From positions 1-32,056 of the forward strand of contig NZ_SMKM01000040.1 in assembly GCF_004348665.1 (NCBI RefSeq): DNA of 32,056 nucleotides, in the 5' to 3' direction. This DNA is from Actinomadura sp. GC306 (GTDB lineage Bacteria > Actinomycetota > Actinomycetes > Streptosporangiales > Streptosporangiaceae). Position numbers and translations under genes: made by a program. This document shows, piece after piece, positions 7,227 to 16,145 of this stretch. The first letter of the stretch is position 1; each line of letters opens with the position of its first letter. Below the pieces are notes generated by a model. It saw only the letters and a list, made by a program, of their open reading frames with translations, had not been told where the DNA came from and made no database searches.

Positions 7227-9341
7227 TCAGTGCCGGCCGGCCTTCTCCCTCGCCCGCACCTCGGACTTCTCCGTGGCCCGGCCGCGCCGGTACAGGACGC
7301 TCGGCCACCAGGTGACCGGCCCGGCGTCGCGGACGAGCGCCGGGACCAGCAGGGACCGCACGAGCAGCGTGTCCATCAGGACCCCGAACGCCACGATGAA
7401 CGCGATCTGGACGAGGAACGAGAGCGGGATGACCACCAGGGCCGCGAACGTCGCCGCGAGCACCACCCCGGCGGACGTGATGACCCCGCCGGTCACGGTC
7501 AACCCCTCCAGGACGCCGCGCCGCACCCCGTGCCGCAGCGATTCCTCTCGCGCACGGGTCATCAGGAAGATGTTGTAGTCGACCCCGAGCGCGACCAGGA
7601 AGACGAACCCGTACAGCGCCACCGACGGATCGGTGCCGGTGAAGCCGAGCAGGTTCTGGAACACCAGCGCGGCGACGCCGAGGGTCGCCAGGTAGTTGAG
7701 CGCGACGGTGGCGACCAGCAGCACCGGCATCGCCACCGAGCGGAGCAGGGCGATCAGGATCACGATGATGATCGCCAGCACGACCGGAATGATGATCTTG
7801 CGGTCGCGCTCGGCGGCGGCCTGCGTGTCGACCTGCTGGGCGGTGTAGCCCCCGACGAGCGCGTCCGCCCCGGGGACCGCGTGGACGTTGTCGCGCAGCC
7901 GGTCCACGGCCGCCCGCGCGGCGTCGCTGTCGGCGGAGCTGCTCAGCGTCACCTCCGCCAGGGCGCGGCCGTCCACCACGAGCGGCTGCTCGTTCTCCCC
8001 GGTGCGCGGCCGGACGCCGGCCACGCCCTCCGTCTGCTGTGCCGCGGCGAGCACCGGCTGCAGTGCCGAAGCCTGCGTGATCACGATGGCGGGGTTGCCC
8101 GACCCGCCGGGGAAGTGCTCGTCCAGGGCCTCCTGGGCCTCCACCGACGCCGCGTCGCCGACGAACGTCTCGCTCAGCGGCACCCCGTCGGTGCGCAGGG
8201 TCGGCATGAACGCGGCGCCCGCGATCAGCACGATCAGGCAGGCCGCCCAGATGCGGCGCGGGTGGTGGTCGATCAGCCGCGCGATGCGCTCCCAGACGGC
8301 GTGCCGGGAGGCGTCCGGGCGCTCGGGGTGCGGCCGGGCGGGCCAGTACGCCGCCCGCCCGAAGATCACCAGGACCGCGGGCAGGTAGGTGAGCGCGCTC
8401 AGCAGCGCGCACGCGATGCCGAGCGCGCCGACCGGCCCGAGGGCCCGGTTGTTGGACAGGTCGCTGAGCAGCAGGGCGAGCAGCCCGGCCGCGACGGTCC
8501 CGCCGGAGGCGAGGATGGCCCCGGCCGAGCGCTTCCACGCCGTCACCACGGCGGCCATCCGGTCGGTGCCGAGCGAGAGCTCCTCCCGGAACCGGGCCGA
8601 CAGCAGCAGGGCGTAGTCGGTGGTGGCGCCGATGACCAGGATCGACAGGATTCCCTGCACCTGGCCGTCCACCGTCACGAGGTCGCTCTCGGCCAGGTAG
8701 TAGGCGACCGCGCTGGCGAATCCGAGCGCCAGGATCGAGCCGACGATGATCAGCAGCGGCAGCAGCACGCTGCGGTACACCAGCAGCAGGATCACCAGCA
8801 CGACGCCCAGGGCGACGAGGACCAGCAGGGTGTCGATGCCGGCGAACGCGTCGGACAGGTCCGCCTGGGTGGCGGCCGGACCGCCCACCTGGACGCTCGT
8901 CCCCGGCACCTGCGCCGCGGCGTCCCGGATCTGGTCCACGACGGGGCCGATCTCCTCGCCGACATCCGATTGGACCTGCACCACGCCGCTCAGCGCCTGG
9001 CCGTCCTCCGAGGGGATGGCCGGGGTCGGGGTGTCGGCGATGAACGGCGCGCCGGCCAGGGACTGCAGCGCCTGCCCCGCCGCCTCCCGCTGGTCGGGGG
9101 TGACCCGGCCGTCGCGGGCCTCCCAGACGACGATCGCGGGGATCGTCTGGTCCTGCTCGAACGCGGCCTGCTGCTCGACCGCCCGCGTCGACTCGGCGCT
9201 GCTCGGCAGGAACGACGCCTGCTCGTTGGTCGTGACCTCGCCGAGCTTGCCCGCGTACGGGCCGAGCACGCCGCCGATGGCGAGCCAGATGACGACCAGG
9301 ACTGCCGGAATGATCCAGCGGACGGCTCGTGGTGCAGACAT
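7227..9341 (-). CDS. MMPL-family RND transporter
   Basis: A 704-residue inner-membrane transporter of the MMPL branch of the RND superfamily, which exports lipids, acyl conjugates or drugs using the proton gradient. It has the duplicated RND layout. There is one N-terminal helix (WIIPAVLVVIWLAIGGVLG), an extracytoplasmic loop (about 30-165), and a five-helix block. That block includes ILSILVIGATTDYALLLSARFREEL (first MMPL motif) and LTYLPAVLVIF. A sixth helix near IWAACLIVLIAG is followed by a second loop and a second block containing LYGFVFLVALGVDYNIFLMTRAREE. The basic C-terminus is cytosolic. The ATG (9339-9341) has AAGGGA upstream. It stands alone between two hairpins, so no substrate can be read from context; export of aryl or acyl intermediates is only a guess. 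Confidence 0.92.
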   Translation of the reverse strand: MSAPRAVRWIIPAVLVVIWLAIGGVLGPYAGKLGEVTTNEQASFLPSSAESTRAVEQQAAFEQDQTIPAIVVWEARDGRVTPDQREAAGQALQSLAGAPFIADTPTPAIPSEDGQALSGVVQVQSDVGEEIGPVVDQIRDAAAQVPGTSVQVGGPAATQADLSDAFAGIDTLLVLVALGVVLVILLLVYRSVLLPLLIIVGSILALGFASAVAYYLAESDLVTVDGQVQGILSILVIGATTDYALLLSARFREELSLGTDRMAAVVTAWKRSAGAILASGGTVAAGLLALLLSDLSNNRALGPVGALGIACALLSALTYLPAVLVIFGRAAYWPARPHPERPDASRHAVWERIARLIDHHPRRIWAACLIVLIAGAAFMPTLRTDGVPLSETFVGDAASVEAQEALDEHFPGGSGNPAIVITQASALQPVLAAAQQTEGVAGVRPRTGENEQPLVVDGRALAEVTLSSSADSDAARAAVDRLRDNVHAVPGADALVGGYTAQQVDTQAAAERDRKIIIPVVLAIIIVILIALLRSVAMPVLLVATVALNYLATLGVAALVFQNLLGFTGTDPSVALYGFVFLVALGVDYNIFLMTRAREESLRHGVRRGVLEGLTVTGGVITSAGVVLAATFAALVVIPLSFLVQIAFIVAFGVLMDTLLVRSLLVPALVRDAGPVTWWPSVLYRRGRATEKSEVRAREKAGRH

Positions 9342-9408
9342 GCGGTCCCTTGCATGGAGTGGGGTGGAGTTGCCATCCAGATCTTCCCGCCCCCCCGGCC
9401 TGAAACCT

Positions 9409-9444
9409 GCGACGGCCGCCCCCGCGGGCGGGGGCGGCCGTCGC
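9409..9444 (-). terminator. Terminator hairpin after the amidase gene
   Basis: Seventeen-base perfect arms (9409-9425 and 9428-9444) with a 2-base centre begin 23 bases downstream of the amidase stop at 9468. It is very stable and probably ends the hydantoinase-like operon. A U-tract is absent. Confidence 0.65.
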
Positions 9445-9467
9445 CGTCTTGACTCTTCCGAGGTGGT

Positions 9468-10169
9468 TCAGTGGCGTGCGCCCGCCGTCTCGATGATGGC
9501 CAGCGCCCGGTCGAGCGACAGGACGTCGGCGTACTTCGCCTCCAGGTCGAGCAGGTTGGCCTCGTGCAGGCGGCGGTCGCGGTCGCCGCACGCCTCGTCC
9601 ACCACCAGGGGCCGGAACCCGTGCTGGAGGGCGTCGGTCGCGGTCGCGCGGATGCAGCCGCTCGTCGTGAGCCCGCAGATCAGCAGCGTGTCGATGCCGG
9701 CCGCGGTCAGCGTCGCCGCCAGCGACGTGCCGTGGAACGCGCTCGCGTACTGCTTGGTGACCACGGTCTCGCCCGGCGCGGGGTCGGTCCCCTCGGCGAA
9801 GCCGCCGAGGGGGCCGCCCTCCTCGAACACGCGCAGCGCGGGGACCTTCCGGGCGAACAGCCCGCCGTCGGCGCCCCCGGGCTGCAGGACCACCCGGGTG
9901 TGCAGCACCGGCAGCCCGGCCGTCCGCGCCGCCTCCAGCAGCGTGATGGACGCCGCCACCGCGCCCTCGACCGGGGCGCGCAGCGGGGACCCGTCCACCA
10001 GGTAGGCGCGGGCGAGGTCGACCGCGAGCACCGCCGGTGAGGTGCCGCAGCCGAGGCTCGCGCCGAAGCCGGAGTCCCGGTAGTCCGCGGCGAGGTCGCG
10101 CACCGGCCCGTGTTGCGGCCCGTGTTGCGGCGCGTGTCCCGGCCCGTGCTGAGGCTCGCCGCCGCTCAT
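9468..10169 (-). CDS. Isochorismatase-family amidase, N-carbamoylsarcosine-amidase-like
   Basis: A 233-residue cysteine hydrolase that probably releases ammonia, and perhaps CO2, from an amide or N-carbamoyl group. The Asp-Lys-Cys triad of the family is in place: Asp51 (AVDLARAY), Lys139 (TKQYASAFHGT) and Cys172 (GLTTSGCIRATATDAL). The Lys-Cys spacing and the QYxSAFxGT stretch look most like N-carbamoylsarcosine amidohydrolase. The first 22 residues are an odd His/Gly/Pro-rich tail built from a 12-base tandem repeat. The ATG overlaps the hyuB stop as ATGA, making it the last gene of the operon. HyuAB next to such an amidase recalls N-methylhydantoin (creatinine) breakdown. The CoA-transferase and lyase in the same regulon argue for another carbon acid as substrate. 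The exact substrate is unknown. Confidence 0.82.
   Translation of the reverse strand: MSGGEPQHGPGHAPQHGPQHGPVRDLAADYRDSGFGASLGCGTSPAVLAVDLARAYLVDGSPLRAPVEGAVAASITLLEAARTAGLPVLHTRVVLQPGGADGGLFARKVPALRVFEEGGPLGGFAEGTDPAPGETVVTKQYASAFHGTSLAATLTAAGIDTLLICGLTTSGCIRATATDALQHGFRPLVVDEACGDRDRRLHEANLLDLEAKYADVLSLDRALAIIETAGARH
10105..10152 (-). repeat. 12-base tandem repeat, 4 units, inside the amidase gene
   Basis: Units GGCCCGTGTTGC (twice, 10105-10128), GGCGCGTGTCCC and GGCCCGTGCTGA (to 10152), written on the plus strand. Read on minus, they encode four-residue units of the form Gln/Gly-His-Gly/Ala-Pro at the N-terminus of the amidase. The length keeps frame. Confidence 0.8.
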
Positions 10170-12064
10170 TGCCGGCCCTGCAGCGCGGCGGCCGAGCGGA
10201 CGTCCACCGGCGGGCGGGGCGCGGGCAGCCCGGTCTCCTCCTCGCACCGGTCGAGGATCTCCGCGAGCGGCGGGCCCATGTCGAACACGGGGACCTCGCC
10301 GCGCGCGGCGTTCATGTCCGCCCGCAGCCGTTCGGTCGCCGCCTCGTCCAGGGTGCCGTCCGCGGTGCAGACGACGCCGTAGTCGCGGGCGCCCTCGGCC
10401 GTCACCAGCCCGCGCTGGACCTCCAGCGCGACCAGGTCGGCGGGACGCTGCAGCGGGTCGCCCCACCCGCCGCCGCCCCACGTGACGAAGTGGAGCACGT
10501 CGCCGGGCCCCACCGGGACGTCATGGATCTTGCTGGGCAGGATCTCGCGGGTGCCGTCCGCCCGGTCGATCCACTTGCGGCCCCGGTCCCCCGGCCGCCC
10601 GCCGTTCACGCCCCACGGGTAGGTGAGCCAGCGGTCGTCGTGGATCGCGATCGTGCCCGGCTCCTCGAAGCAGTACGCGACGTCCACGCCGTTGCCGCCG
10701 CGGTGCAGGCCCGCGCCGCCCGAGTCGGCGATCGTCTCCCACCGCTCGATGCGCAGCGGGTAGTACGACTCCAGGTACTCGCAGGGGATGTTGCGGAACG
10801 ACGGCCACAGCGAGTGCCCGTCCGGGCCGTCCCCGACCGGGCGCCCCGGCACCCCGCCGAACCCGATCGAGTAGAGCTGGAACCACTCGCCCTCGCGCGG
10901 CCCCGACGTGTAGTGGCCGGAGTACATGAAGTGCGGTGAGGACGAGAACCCGGCCGCGTTCAGGATCTCCGGGTTCGTCTGCCCGAGCAGCCCGCCGAAC
11001 AGGTCGAACACCCGGCCGATGCCGTGGTTGCGGGCGTTCAGCGCGGCGGGGTGGCGCGGCTTCCAGAACGAGTCCTCGGGGATCGTCACGTCGATCAGCG
11101 GGTAGAAGCCGTCGTTCCAGAGGATCTGCGGGTCGGCCACCGTGATCACGTAGATGCCGAAGAACATCCGGACGAGGTTCTCGTTGATGAAGTAGTTGAT
11201 CGGCCCCACCGCCTGCGGCGCGGCGTGCGAGAAGTCCAGATGGATCTTCTCGCCGTGCCGGGTGAGGGAGATCTTCAGCTCGTACGGGCCGTAGCCGCAG
11301 CCGTCGTCGCAGATGTAGTCGGCGAACTCCAGCGTCTGCCCGTCCTCGAACAGCGTCGCCAGCAGGACCTTCATGGCCTTGTAGTTGCGGTCGAGCAGGT
11401 TGTCCAGCGCGGACAGGTACGTCTCGACGCCGAACCGGTCGCACAGCTCGGTCACCCGCCGCGCCGCCGTGGTGCAGGCGGCGACGAGGCCGTTCAGGTC
11501 GGCGCGGTTCCACTCGGGCATCCGCACCTGGTTGAGGATGATGCCGAGCGCCGCCTCGTTCAGCACCCCGCCCTCGTACAGCTTGAACGGCGGGACGATC
11601 ACGCCTTCCTCGTAGATCGTCCGGGCGTCGGCGGGCATCGAGGACGGCGTCTTGCCGCCGACGTCCGACATGTGGCCGAACATCGACGCCCAGCCGACCA
11701 GCCGGCCGTCGTGGAAGATCGGCACCACCAGCAGCCAGTCGTTGGCGTGGCTGATCGCCGCGCCGCACGCGTACGGGTCGGACGTCATCAGGATGTCGCC
11801 CTCGCCGATCGTGCCGTCGAAGTTCGCGAGGAAGTCCGGCACCGACAGCCCGAACTGGCCGACGACCATCTTGCCGTCCGGGTCGGCGATCAGCGGGAAC
11901 TCGTCGTGCTGCTCGCGGATCCCCGGCGACAGCGCGGTGCGGAACAGCACCTCGTCCATCTCGTACCGCGCGTTGCGCAGCGCGTTCTCGATGATGTCGA
12001 GCGTCACCGGGTCGATGTCCACCCGGCCGACCGGCTCGGTGTTGGTCTGCAGGATCTCGGCCAT
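10166..12064 (-). CDS. hyuB: Hydantoinase B / oxoprolinase-family protein (HyuB)
   Basis: A 632-residue subunit of the HyuA/HyuB superfamily, which includes N-methylhydantoinase, 5-oxoprolinase, caprolactamase, and the acetone and acetophenone carboxylases. These enzymes use ATP to activate a ring carbonyl or substrate. Family landmarks are ALRNARYEMDEVLFRTALSP near residue 28, MTSDPYACGAAISHANDW with GWASMFGHMSDVGG, then NARNHGIGRVFD, ADSGGAGLHRGGNGV, and near the end FVTWGGGGWGDPLQRP. It is somewhat longer than many HyuB proteins, and the last 90 or so residues form an acidic extension. The start overlaps hyuA's stop as ATGA (12061-12066 region), and its own stop overlaps the amidase start. 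Which family member it is cannot be read from the sequence. Confidence 0.88.
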   Translation of the reverse strand: MAEILQTNTEPVGRVDIDPVTLDIIENALRNARYEMDEVLFRTALSPGIREQHDEFPLIADPDGKMVVGQFGLSVPDFLANFDGTIGEGDILMTSDPYACGAAISHANDWLLVVPIFHDGRLVGWASMFGHMSDVGGKTPSSMPADARTIYEEGVIVPPFKLYEGGVLNEAALGIILNQVRMPEWNRADLNGLVAACTTAARRVTELCDRFGVETYLSALDNLLDRNYKAMKVLLATLFEDGQTLEFADYICDDGCGYGPYELKISLTRHGEKIHLDFSHAAPQAVGPINYFINENLVRMFFGIYVITVADPQILWNDGFYPLIDVTIPEDSFWKPRHPAALNARNHGIGRVFDLFGGLLGQTNPEILNAAGFSSSPHFMYSGHYTSGPREGEWFQLYSIGFGGVPGRPVGDGPDGHSLWPSFRNIPCEYLESYYPLRIERWETIADSGGAGLHRGGNGVDVAYCFEEPGTIAIHDDRWLTYPWGVNGGRPGDRGRKWIDRADGTREILPSKIHDVPVGPGDVLHFVTWGGGGWGDPLQRPADLVALEVQRGLVTAEGARDYGVVCTADGTLDEAATERLRADMNAARGEVPVFDMGPPLAEILDRCEEETGLPAPRPPVDVRSAAALQGRQ

Positions 12065-14124
12065 CAGCTCTCCTCCGTCGGGCGGATCAGCAGGCTGCCG
12101 CTCGGGTGCACGGTCGCGGCGTGGCCGGGCAGCACGAGCGTGGTGGAGTCCATCTCGACCACGATGGCCGGCCCGGTCACCACGTCCCCGGCGAGCAGCC
12201 TGGAACGGTCGTAGATGTTCGCGGGACGGGTCTCGCCGTCCATCCACACCTCGGTCTCGCGGACCAGCGCGGCGGACGGGTCGCCGGTCCCCTCCGGCAG
12301 CGTGCGCCAGGCGACCTCCGGGCGGGGGCCGCTGACGGTGACGCGCAGGTTGATCACCTCGCGCTCGTTGTCGAGCAGGAAGGAGAACAGCCGCTTGTGC
12401 TCGGCGTCGAACGCGGCGCCCAGCTCGGCGAGCAGGTCGCCGTCCACGGCCGCGCGGTCCACCTCGACGGGGATCTCGAAGCCCTGCCCGTGGTAGCGCA
12501 GGTCGATCTGGTACGTCTGCGTCTGGACGTCGCGCGGCACGCCCTCCGCCTCCAGCCGCGCGGCGGCGGTGTCGGCCAGCTCCAGCAGCGCGGTGCGCAG
12601 CTCGGCGTCGTCCAGCTTGGAGAACTGCCGCACCATCGTGCGGGCGGCCTCGTCGCGGGGGCAGGTCGTCGCGTCCCCGTAGGCGCACAGCACGCCCGGC
12701 GACGGCGGGACGATCACCGGCCAGGAGCCGGTGAGCCGGCCGAGCGCGTTGGCGTGCAGCGGTCCGGCGCCGCCGAACGACATGAGCGCGAACTCGCGCG
12801 GGTCGAAGCCCTGCTGGACGCTGATCAGCCGCAGCGCGCCGAGCATGTTCTCGTTGACGATGTCGACGATGCCCGCCGCCGCGGCCTCCACGCTCGGCAG
12901 GCCCATCGCGTCGGCGACGCTCCGGACGGCCTTGCGGGCGGCCTCGGCGTCCAGCGAGATCTCCCCGCCGGCGAGGTCCTGCGGCAGGTGGCCGAGGACG
13001 ACGTTGGCGTCGGTGACGGTCGGCTCGGTGCCGCCCGCCCCGTACGCGGCGGGGCCGGGGTCGGCGCCCGCCGACTGCGGGCCGACGCGCAGCGCCTTGG
13101 TCAGCTCGGGGACGTGCGCGATCGACCCGCCGCCCGCGCCGACCGAGCGGACGTCCACGCTCGTCGCCCGGACGGTCAGGTCCCCGACGCTCGTCTCCCG
13201 CCCGATCCGCGGCGCCCCGCCGAGGACGAGCGCCACGTCGGTGGACGTGCCGCCCATGTCGAAGGTGAGGAAGTTTTTGAACCCGGCCTGCTCGGCGAAC
13301 CACACCGCGCCCGTCACGCCGCCGGCGGGGCCGGACAGCAGCAGCGACACCGGGTCCTCCGCTGCCTTGGCGGCCTTGGTCAGCCCGCCGTCGCTGCGCA
13401 GCACCGACAGCGGCGCGGTGATCCCGCTGCCGGTAAGGGAACGGTCCAAATTGCTGACGTACCGCGATACCTCCGGCTGCACGTAGCTGTTGGCAACCGT
13501 CGTGACCGTGCGCTCGTACTCCCGCATCTCCGGCAGGACGCGGCTGGACAGCGACACCGGCACGCCGGGCAGCTCCTCGGCGGCCAGCTCCGCGACCCGC
13601 CGCTCGTGGCCGTCGTCCGCGAACGAGTTGATCAGCGCGATCGTCAGCGCCTCGATCCCGGCGCCGGCGAGGCGGCGCAGCTCGGCGCGGGCGCGCTCCT
13701 CGTCCAGCGGGGCGACCTCCGAGCCGTCGGAGGCGATCCGGCCGGGGACCTCCACCGTGTGCTCCAGCCGCGCGAGCGGCTCGGGCTTCGGCCAGATGAT
13801 CCAGCCGGCCAGCCCGCCCGGCACGTACGACCGGGCGATCTGCAGCACCTGCCGGAAGCCCTCGGTCGTCACCAGCCCGACCTTCGCGCCCTTCCCCTGG
13901 AGGATCGCGTTGGTCGCGACCGTGGTCCCGTGCAGGACGTGCGCGACCTCGGTCAGGTCGATCCCGGCGTCCTCGCACACCTTGCGGATTCCGTTGAGGA
14001 CGCCCTGGGACTGGTCCTCCGGGGTGGACGAGGTCTTGGCCCGGTGGCTGACGCCGGTCTCCTCGTCCACGAGCAGCACGTCCGTGAACGTGCCTCCTAC
14101 ATCAACGCCTAGTCGATAGCCCAT
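12064..14124 (-). CDS. hyuA: Hydantoinase A / oxoprolinase-family ATPase subunit (HyuA)
   Basis: A 686-residue partner of HyuB with an actin/hexokinase-like ATP fold. The N-terminal domain begins with the phosphate-binding loop DVGGTFTD at residues 8-15, followed by HGTTVATNAILQ. The central domain contains SGPAGGVTGAVWFAEQAGFKN, FDMGGTSTDVALV and VGAGGGSIA, and then SFGGAGPLHANALGR. The C-terminal region (about 490-686) is that of hydantoinase A/acetone carboxylase beta. The length is normal. The ATG has GGGAGGAC just upstream and lies 28 bases after the CoA-transferase stop. With HyuB it should form the ATP-dependent amidohydrolase or carboxylase of this operon; I infer amide-ring hydrolysis because an amidase gene follows. 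Confidence 0.9.
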   Translation of the reverse strand: MGYRLGVDVGGTFTDVLLVDEETGVSHRAKTSSTPEDQSQGVLNGIRKVCEDAGIDLTEVAHVLHGTTVATNAILQGKGAKVGLVTTEGFRQVLQIARSYVPGGLAGWIIWPKPEPLARLEHTVEVPGRIASDGSEVAPLDEERARAELRRLAGAGIEALTIALINSFADDGHERRVAELAAEELPGVPVSLSSRVLPEMREYERTVTTVANSYVQPEVSRYVSNLDRSLTGSGITAPLSVLRSDGGLTKAAKAAEDPVSLLLSGPAGGVTGAVWFAEQAGFKNFLTFDMGGTSTDVALVLGGAPRIGRETSVGDLTVRATSVDVRSVGAGGGSIAHVPELTKALRVGPQSAGADPGPAAYGAGGTEPTVTDANVVLGHLPQDLAGGEISLDAEAARKAVRSVADAMGLPSVEAAAAGIVDIVNENMLGALRLISVQQGFDPREFALMSFGGAGPLHANALGRLTGSWPVIVPPSPGVLCAYGDATTCPRDEAARTMVRQFSKLDDAELRTALLELADTAAARLEAEGVPRDVQTQTYQIDLRYHGQGFEIPVEVDRAAVDGDLLAELGAAFDAEHKRLFSFLLDNEREVINLRVTVSGPRPEVAWRTLPEGTGDPSAALVRETEVWMDGETRPANIYDRSRLLAGDVVTGPAIVVEMDSTTLVLPGHAATVHPSGSLLIRPTEES

Positions 14125-14152
14125 CTGTCCTCCCGGGTGTCGTCATTGACGG

Positions 14153-15376
14153 TCAGATGACTCCGCGCTCCGACAGCGCCGCCATCTCGGCCTCGTCCAG
14201 GTCCAGGAGGCCGCCGTAGACCTCCTGGTTGTGCTCGCCCAGTCCCGGGCCGGGGTGCCGGACCGCGCCGGGCGTCTCGCTGAGCTTGGGGAACGCGTTG
14301 TGCATCGGCAGTTCGCCGAAGTCGGGGTGGGTGAGCCGCACGATCGCGTCGCGGGCGGCGAAGTGCGGGTCCTCGAACATGTCCTTGGCGGTGTAGATCC
14401 GGCCCGCCGGGACGCCGCCCTCGTGCAGCAGCTCCAGCAGCTCGGCCGTCTCGAACCCGGCCGACCAGGCGGAGATGATGTCGTCCAGCTCGGCCATGTT
14501 CGCGCCGCGGGCGGCGTGCCCGGCGTAGCGCTCGTCGTCGCTCAGCTCCGGGCGGCCCATCGTCTTGGCGAGCCGGGCGAAGACGGTGTCCTGGTTCGCG
14601 GCGATCAGGATCATCTCGCCGGACGCGGTCGGGTAGACGTTGCTGGGCGACACGTTGGGCAGCACGGAGCCGGTGCGCTCCCGCTGGTAGCCCGCCACGG
14701 CCCACTCGGGCAGCAGCGACTCCATCATCGCCAGGACCGCCTCGTAGATGGCCGAGTCGACGATCTGGCCGCGTCCGGTGTTGGTGCGGTTGTGCACCGC
14801 GACCAGCGTGCCGATGGTGGCGAACACGGCGGCGAGCGAGTCGCCGAGCGAGATCCCGGCGCGCGACGGCGCGTTGCCCGGATCGCCGGTGACGTACCGG
14901 ATGCCGCCCATCGCCTCGCCGATCGACCCGTACCCGGCGCGGGGCGAGTAGGGACCGGTCTGCCCGAAGCCGGACACCCGCACCAGGATCAGCCCGGGGT
15001 TGGCCTCGCGGAGGCTCTCGAAGTCCAGACCCCAGCGCTCCAGTGTCCCGGGGCGGAAGTTCTCCACGACGACGTCGGCCTCGGCGATGATCCGGCGCGC
15101 GAGGTCCTGCCCCTCTTCGGTGCGCAGGTTGCAGGTCACCGACTTCTTGTTGCGGGCGACGACCGGCCACCACAGCGACTTGCCGTGCGGCTTCTCCCGG
15201 CCCCACTGGCGCATCGGGTCGCCGGCGCCCGGCGACTCCAGCTTGATCACCTCGGCGCCGAAGTCGCCGAGGAGCTGCCCGCAGAACGGGCCGGCGAGCA
15301 ACTGCCCCATCTCCACCACGCGCAGGTCGGAGAGCGGGCCTCGGGCGTCCTGGGCGGCGCCGTCTTCGATGGACAT
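14153..15376 (-). CDS. Family III (CaiB/BaiF) CoA-transferase
   Basis: A 407-residue transferase that moves CoA from a donor thioester to a carboxylic acid. It has the family start LRVVEMGQLLAGPFCGQLLGDFGAEVIKLE (about 18-47), the VVVENFRPGTLERWGL and VSGFGQTGPYSPRAGYG blocks, and a candidate catalytic Asp179 in ISLGDSLAAV, equivalent to the Asp of formyl-CoA transferase. The C-terminal domain is present (GGVPAGRIYTAKDMFEDPHF). It lies 23 bases downstream of the GntR stop and 28 bases before hyuA, so it belongs to the same operon. Substrate is unknown. The divergent lyase suggests that the CoA ester made here is later cleaved between carbons. Confidence 0.9.
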   Translation of the reverse strand: MSIEDGAAQDARGPLSDLRVVEMGQLLAGPFCGQLLGDFGAEVIKLESPGAGDPMRQWGREKPHGKSLWWPVVARNKKSVTCNLRTEEGQDLARRIIAEADVVVENFRPGTLERWGLDFESLREANPGLILVRVSGFGQTGPYSPRAGYGSIGEAMGGIRYVTGDPGNAPSRAGISLGDSLAAVFATIGTLVAVHNRTNTGRGQIVDSAIYEAVLAMMESLLPEWAVAGYQRERTGSVLPNVSPSNVYPTASGEMILIAANQDTVFARLAKTMGRPELSDDERYAGHAARGANMAELDDIISAWSAGFETAELLELLHEGGVPAGRIYTAKDMFEDPHFAARDAIVRLTHPDFGELPMHNAFPKLSETPGAVRHPGPGLGEHNQEVYGGLLDLDEAEMAALSERGVI

Positions 15377-15399
15377 CTGGCGGGTCCTCGTTTCCGTGT

Positions 15400-16083
15400 T
15401 CAGTCGGTCGCGGGGGGCGTCGCTGCGCCACCCGGGGTCGTTGGGGAGGCGGCGCGGAGCAGCACCGCCTTCGCGGCCAGCACGTGCGCCCGCGTCACCG
15501 ACTCGGCCCAGGTGCCGTCCCCGGCGCGCAGGGCGGCGACCAGCTCGCGGTGGTGGGCGCAGCTGCGGTCGAGGTCGCCGGGCGAGTAGCGGTGGAAGGT
15601 GCGCATGACCAGCGGGAGCTGGGTGACGCTGTTGAGCATCGACACCAGCCGGCCGCTGGCGGACGCGGTACGGACGATGCCGTGGAACTCGGCGTTCAGC
15701 TCGGCGACCCGGTCGAGGTCCTGCGCGCCGCCGGGTGCGCAGGCCCGCTCGATGAGCTCGCACAGCTCCGCCATGCGGGCGGTGTCCTTGGCCTCGATCC
15801 GGGTGGCGGCGCGGCGGGCGGCGGCGCCCTCCAGCAGCATCCGCAGCTCGTAGATCTCCTCCAGGTCCTCCGGCGACCAGTCCGGGACCCGCGCGCCGCG
15901 GTGCGGCAGGATCTCGACGAGCCCCTCGACCTCCAGACGGCGCAATGCCTCGCGCACCGGCGTGCGGCTGGAGCCGGTGGCCTCGGCCAGCTCCGCCTCG
16001 CCGAGCCGCGTGCCGGCGGGGTGGACGCCGTCCAGGATGTCGGCGCGCAGCCGCGTGTACACGCGGTCCACGGCTCGGGCCAT
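15400..16083 (-). CDS. GntR/FCD-family regulator of the hydantoinase-like regulon
   Basis: A 227-residue regulator. The winged helix is at about 5-70 (VYTRLRADILDGVHPAGTRL, then AELAEATGSSRTPVREALRRLEVEGLV and PHRGARV). The FCD ligand domain follows, with the metal-site histidines in LNAEFHGIV, CAHHRELV and TRAHVLAA. Such proteins bind TTGnnnnCAA-like or TnGTnnnACnA-like dyads and are released by small acids. The ATG (16081-16083) follows GAGGAGG. Two mirror-image copies of a 10-base site flank the divergent promoters in front of it, so it probably represses itself, the operon behind it and the lyase gene. The ligand is not predictable. Confidence 0.88.
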   Translation of the reverse strand: MARAVDRVYTRLRADILDGVHPAGTRLGEAELAEATGSSRTPVREALRRLEVEGLVEILPHRGARVPDWSPEDLEEIYELRMLLEGAAARRAATRIEAKDTARMAELCELIERACAPGGAQDLDRVAELNAEFHGIVRTASASGRLVSMLNSVTQLPLVMRTFHRYSPGDLDRSCAHHRELVAALRAGDGTWAESVTRAHVLAAKAVLLRAASPTTPGGAATPPATD

Positions 16084-16107
16084 CCGAACCTCCTCCCGAG
16101 GGTCGAT

Positions 16108-16117
16108 TTGTATGCAA
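16108..16117 (-). promoter_or_regulatory. GntR operator copy 1
   Basis: TTGTATGCAA on the plus strand, the exact reverse complement of the copy at 16183-16192. It lies across the -10 end and predicted start site of the minus-strand promoter for the GntR operon. Confidence 0.7.
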
Positions 16118-16145
16118 CATAGACACACGAACCCGCTTGACACAA
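16116..16145 (-). promoter_or_regulatory. Promoter of the GntR-CoA transferase-hyuAB-amidase operon
   Basis: On the minus strand TTGTGT (16140-16145) and TATGTT (16116-16121) are 18 bases apart. The -10 box shares its first bases with operator copy 1, and the -35 box overlaps that of the divergent promoter. Confidence 0.55.

Noticed and set aside
6237-9452. A 1071-codon open frame on the plus strand opposite paaA and the MMPL gene
   Set aside because: It is rich in Arg, Gly, His and Asp without any domain pattern, and lies antisense to genes with clear motifs. It is a by-product of the high GC content.
12106-14112. A 668-codon plus-strand open frame opposite hyuA
   Set aside because: Composition is low-complexity, and hyuA on the other strand has intact family motifs throughout.
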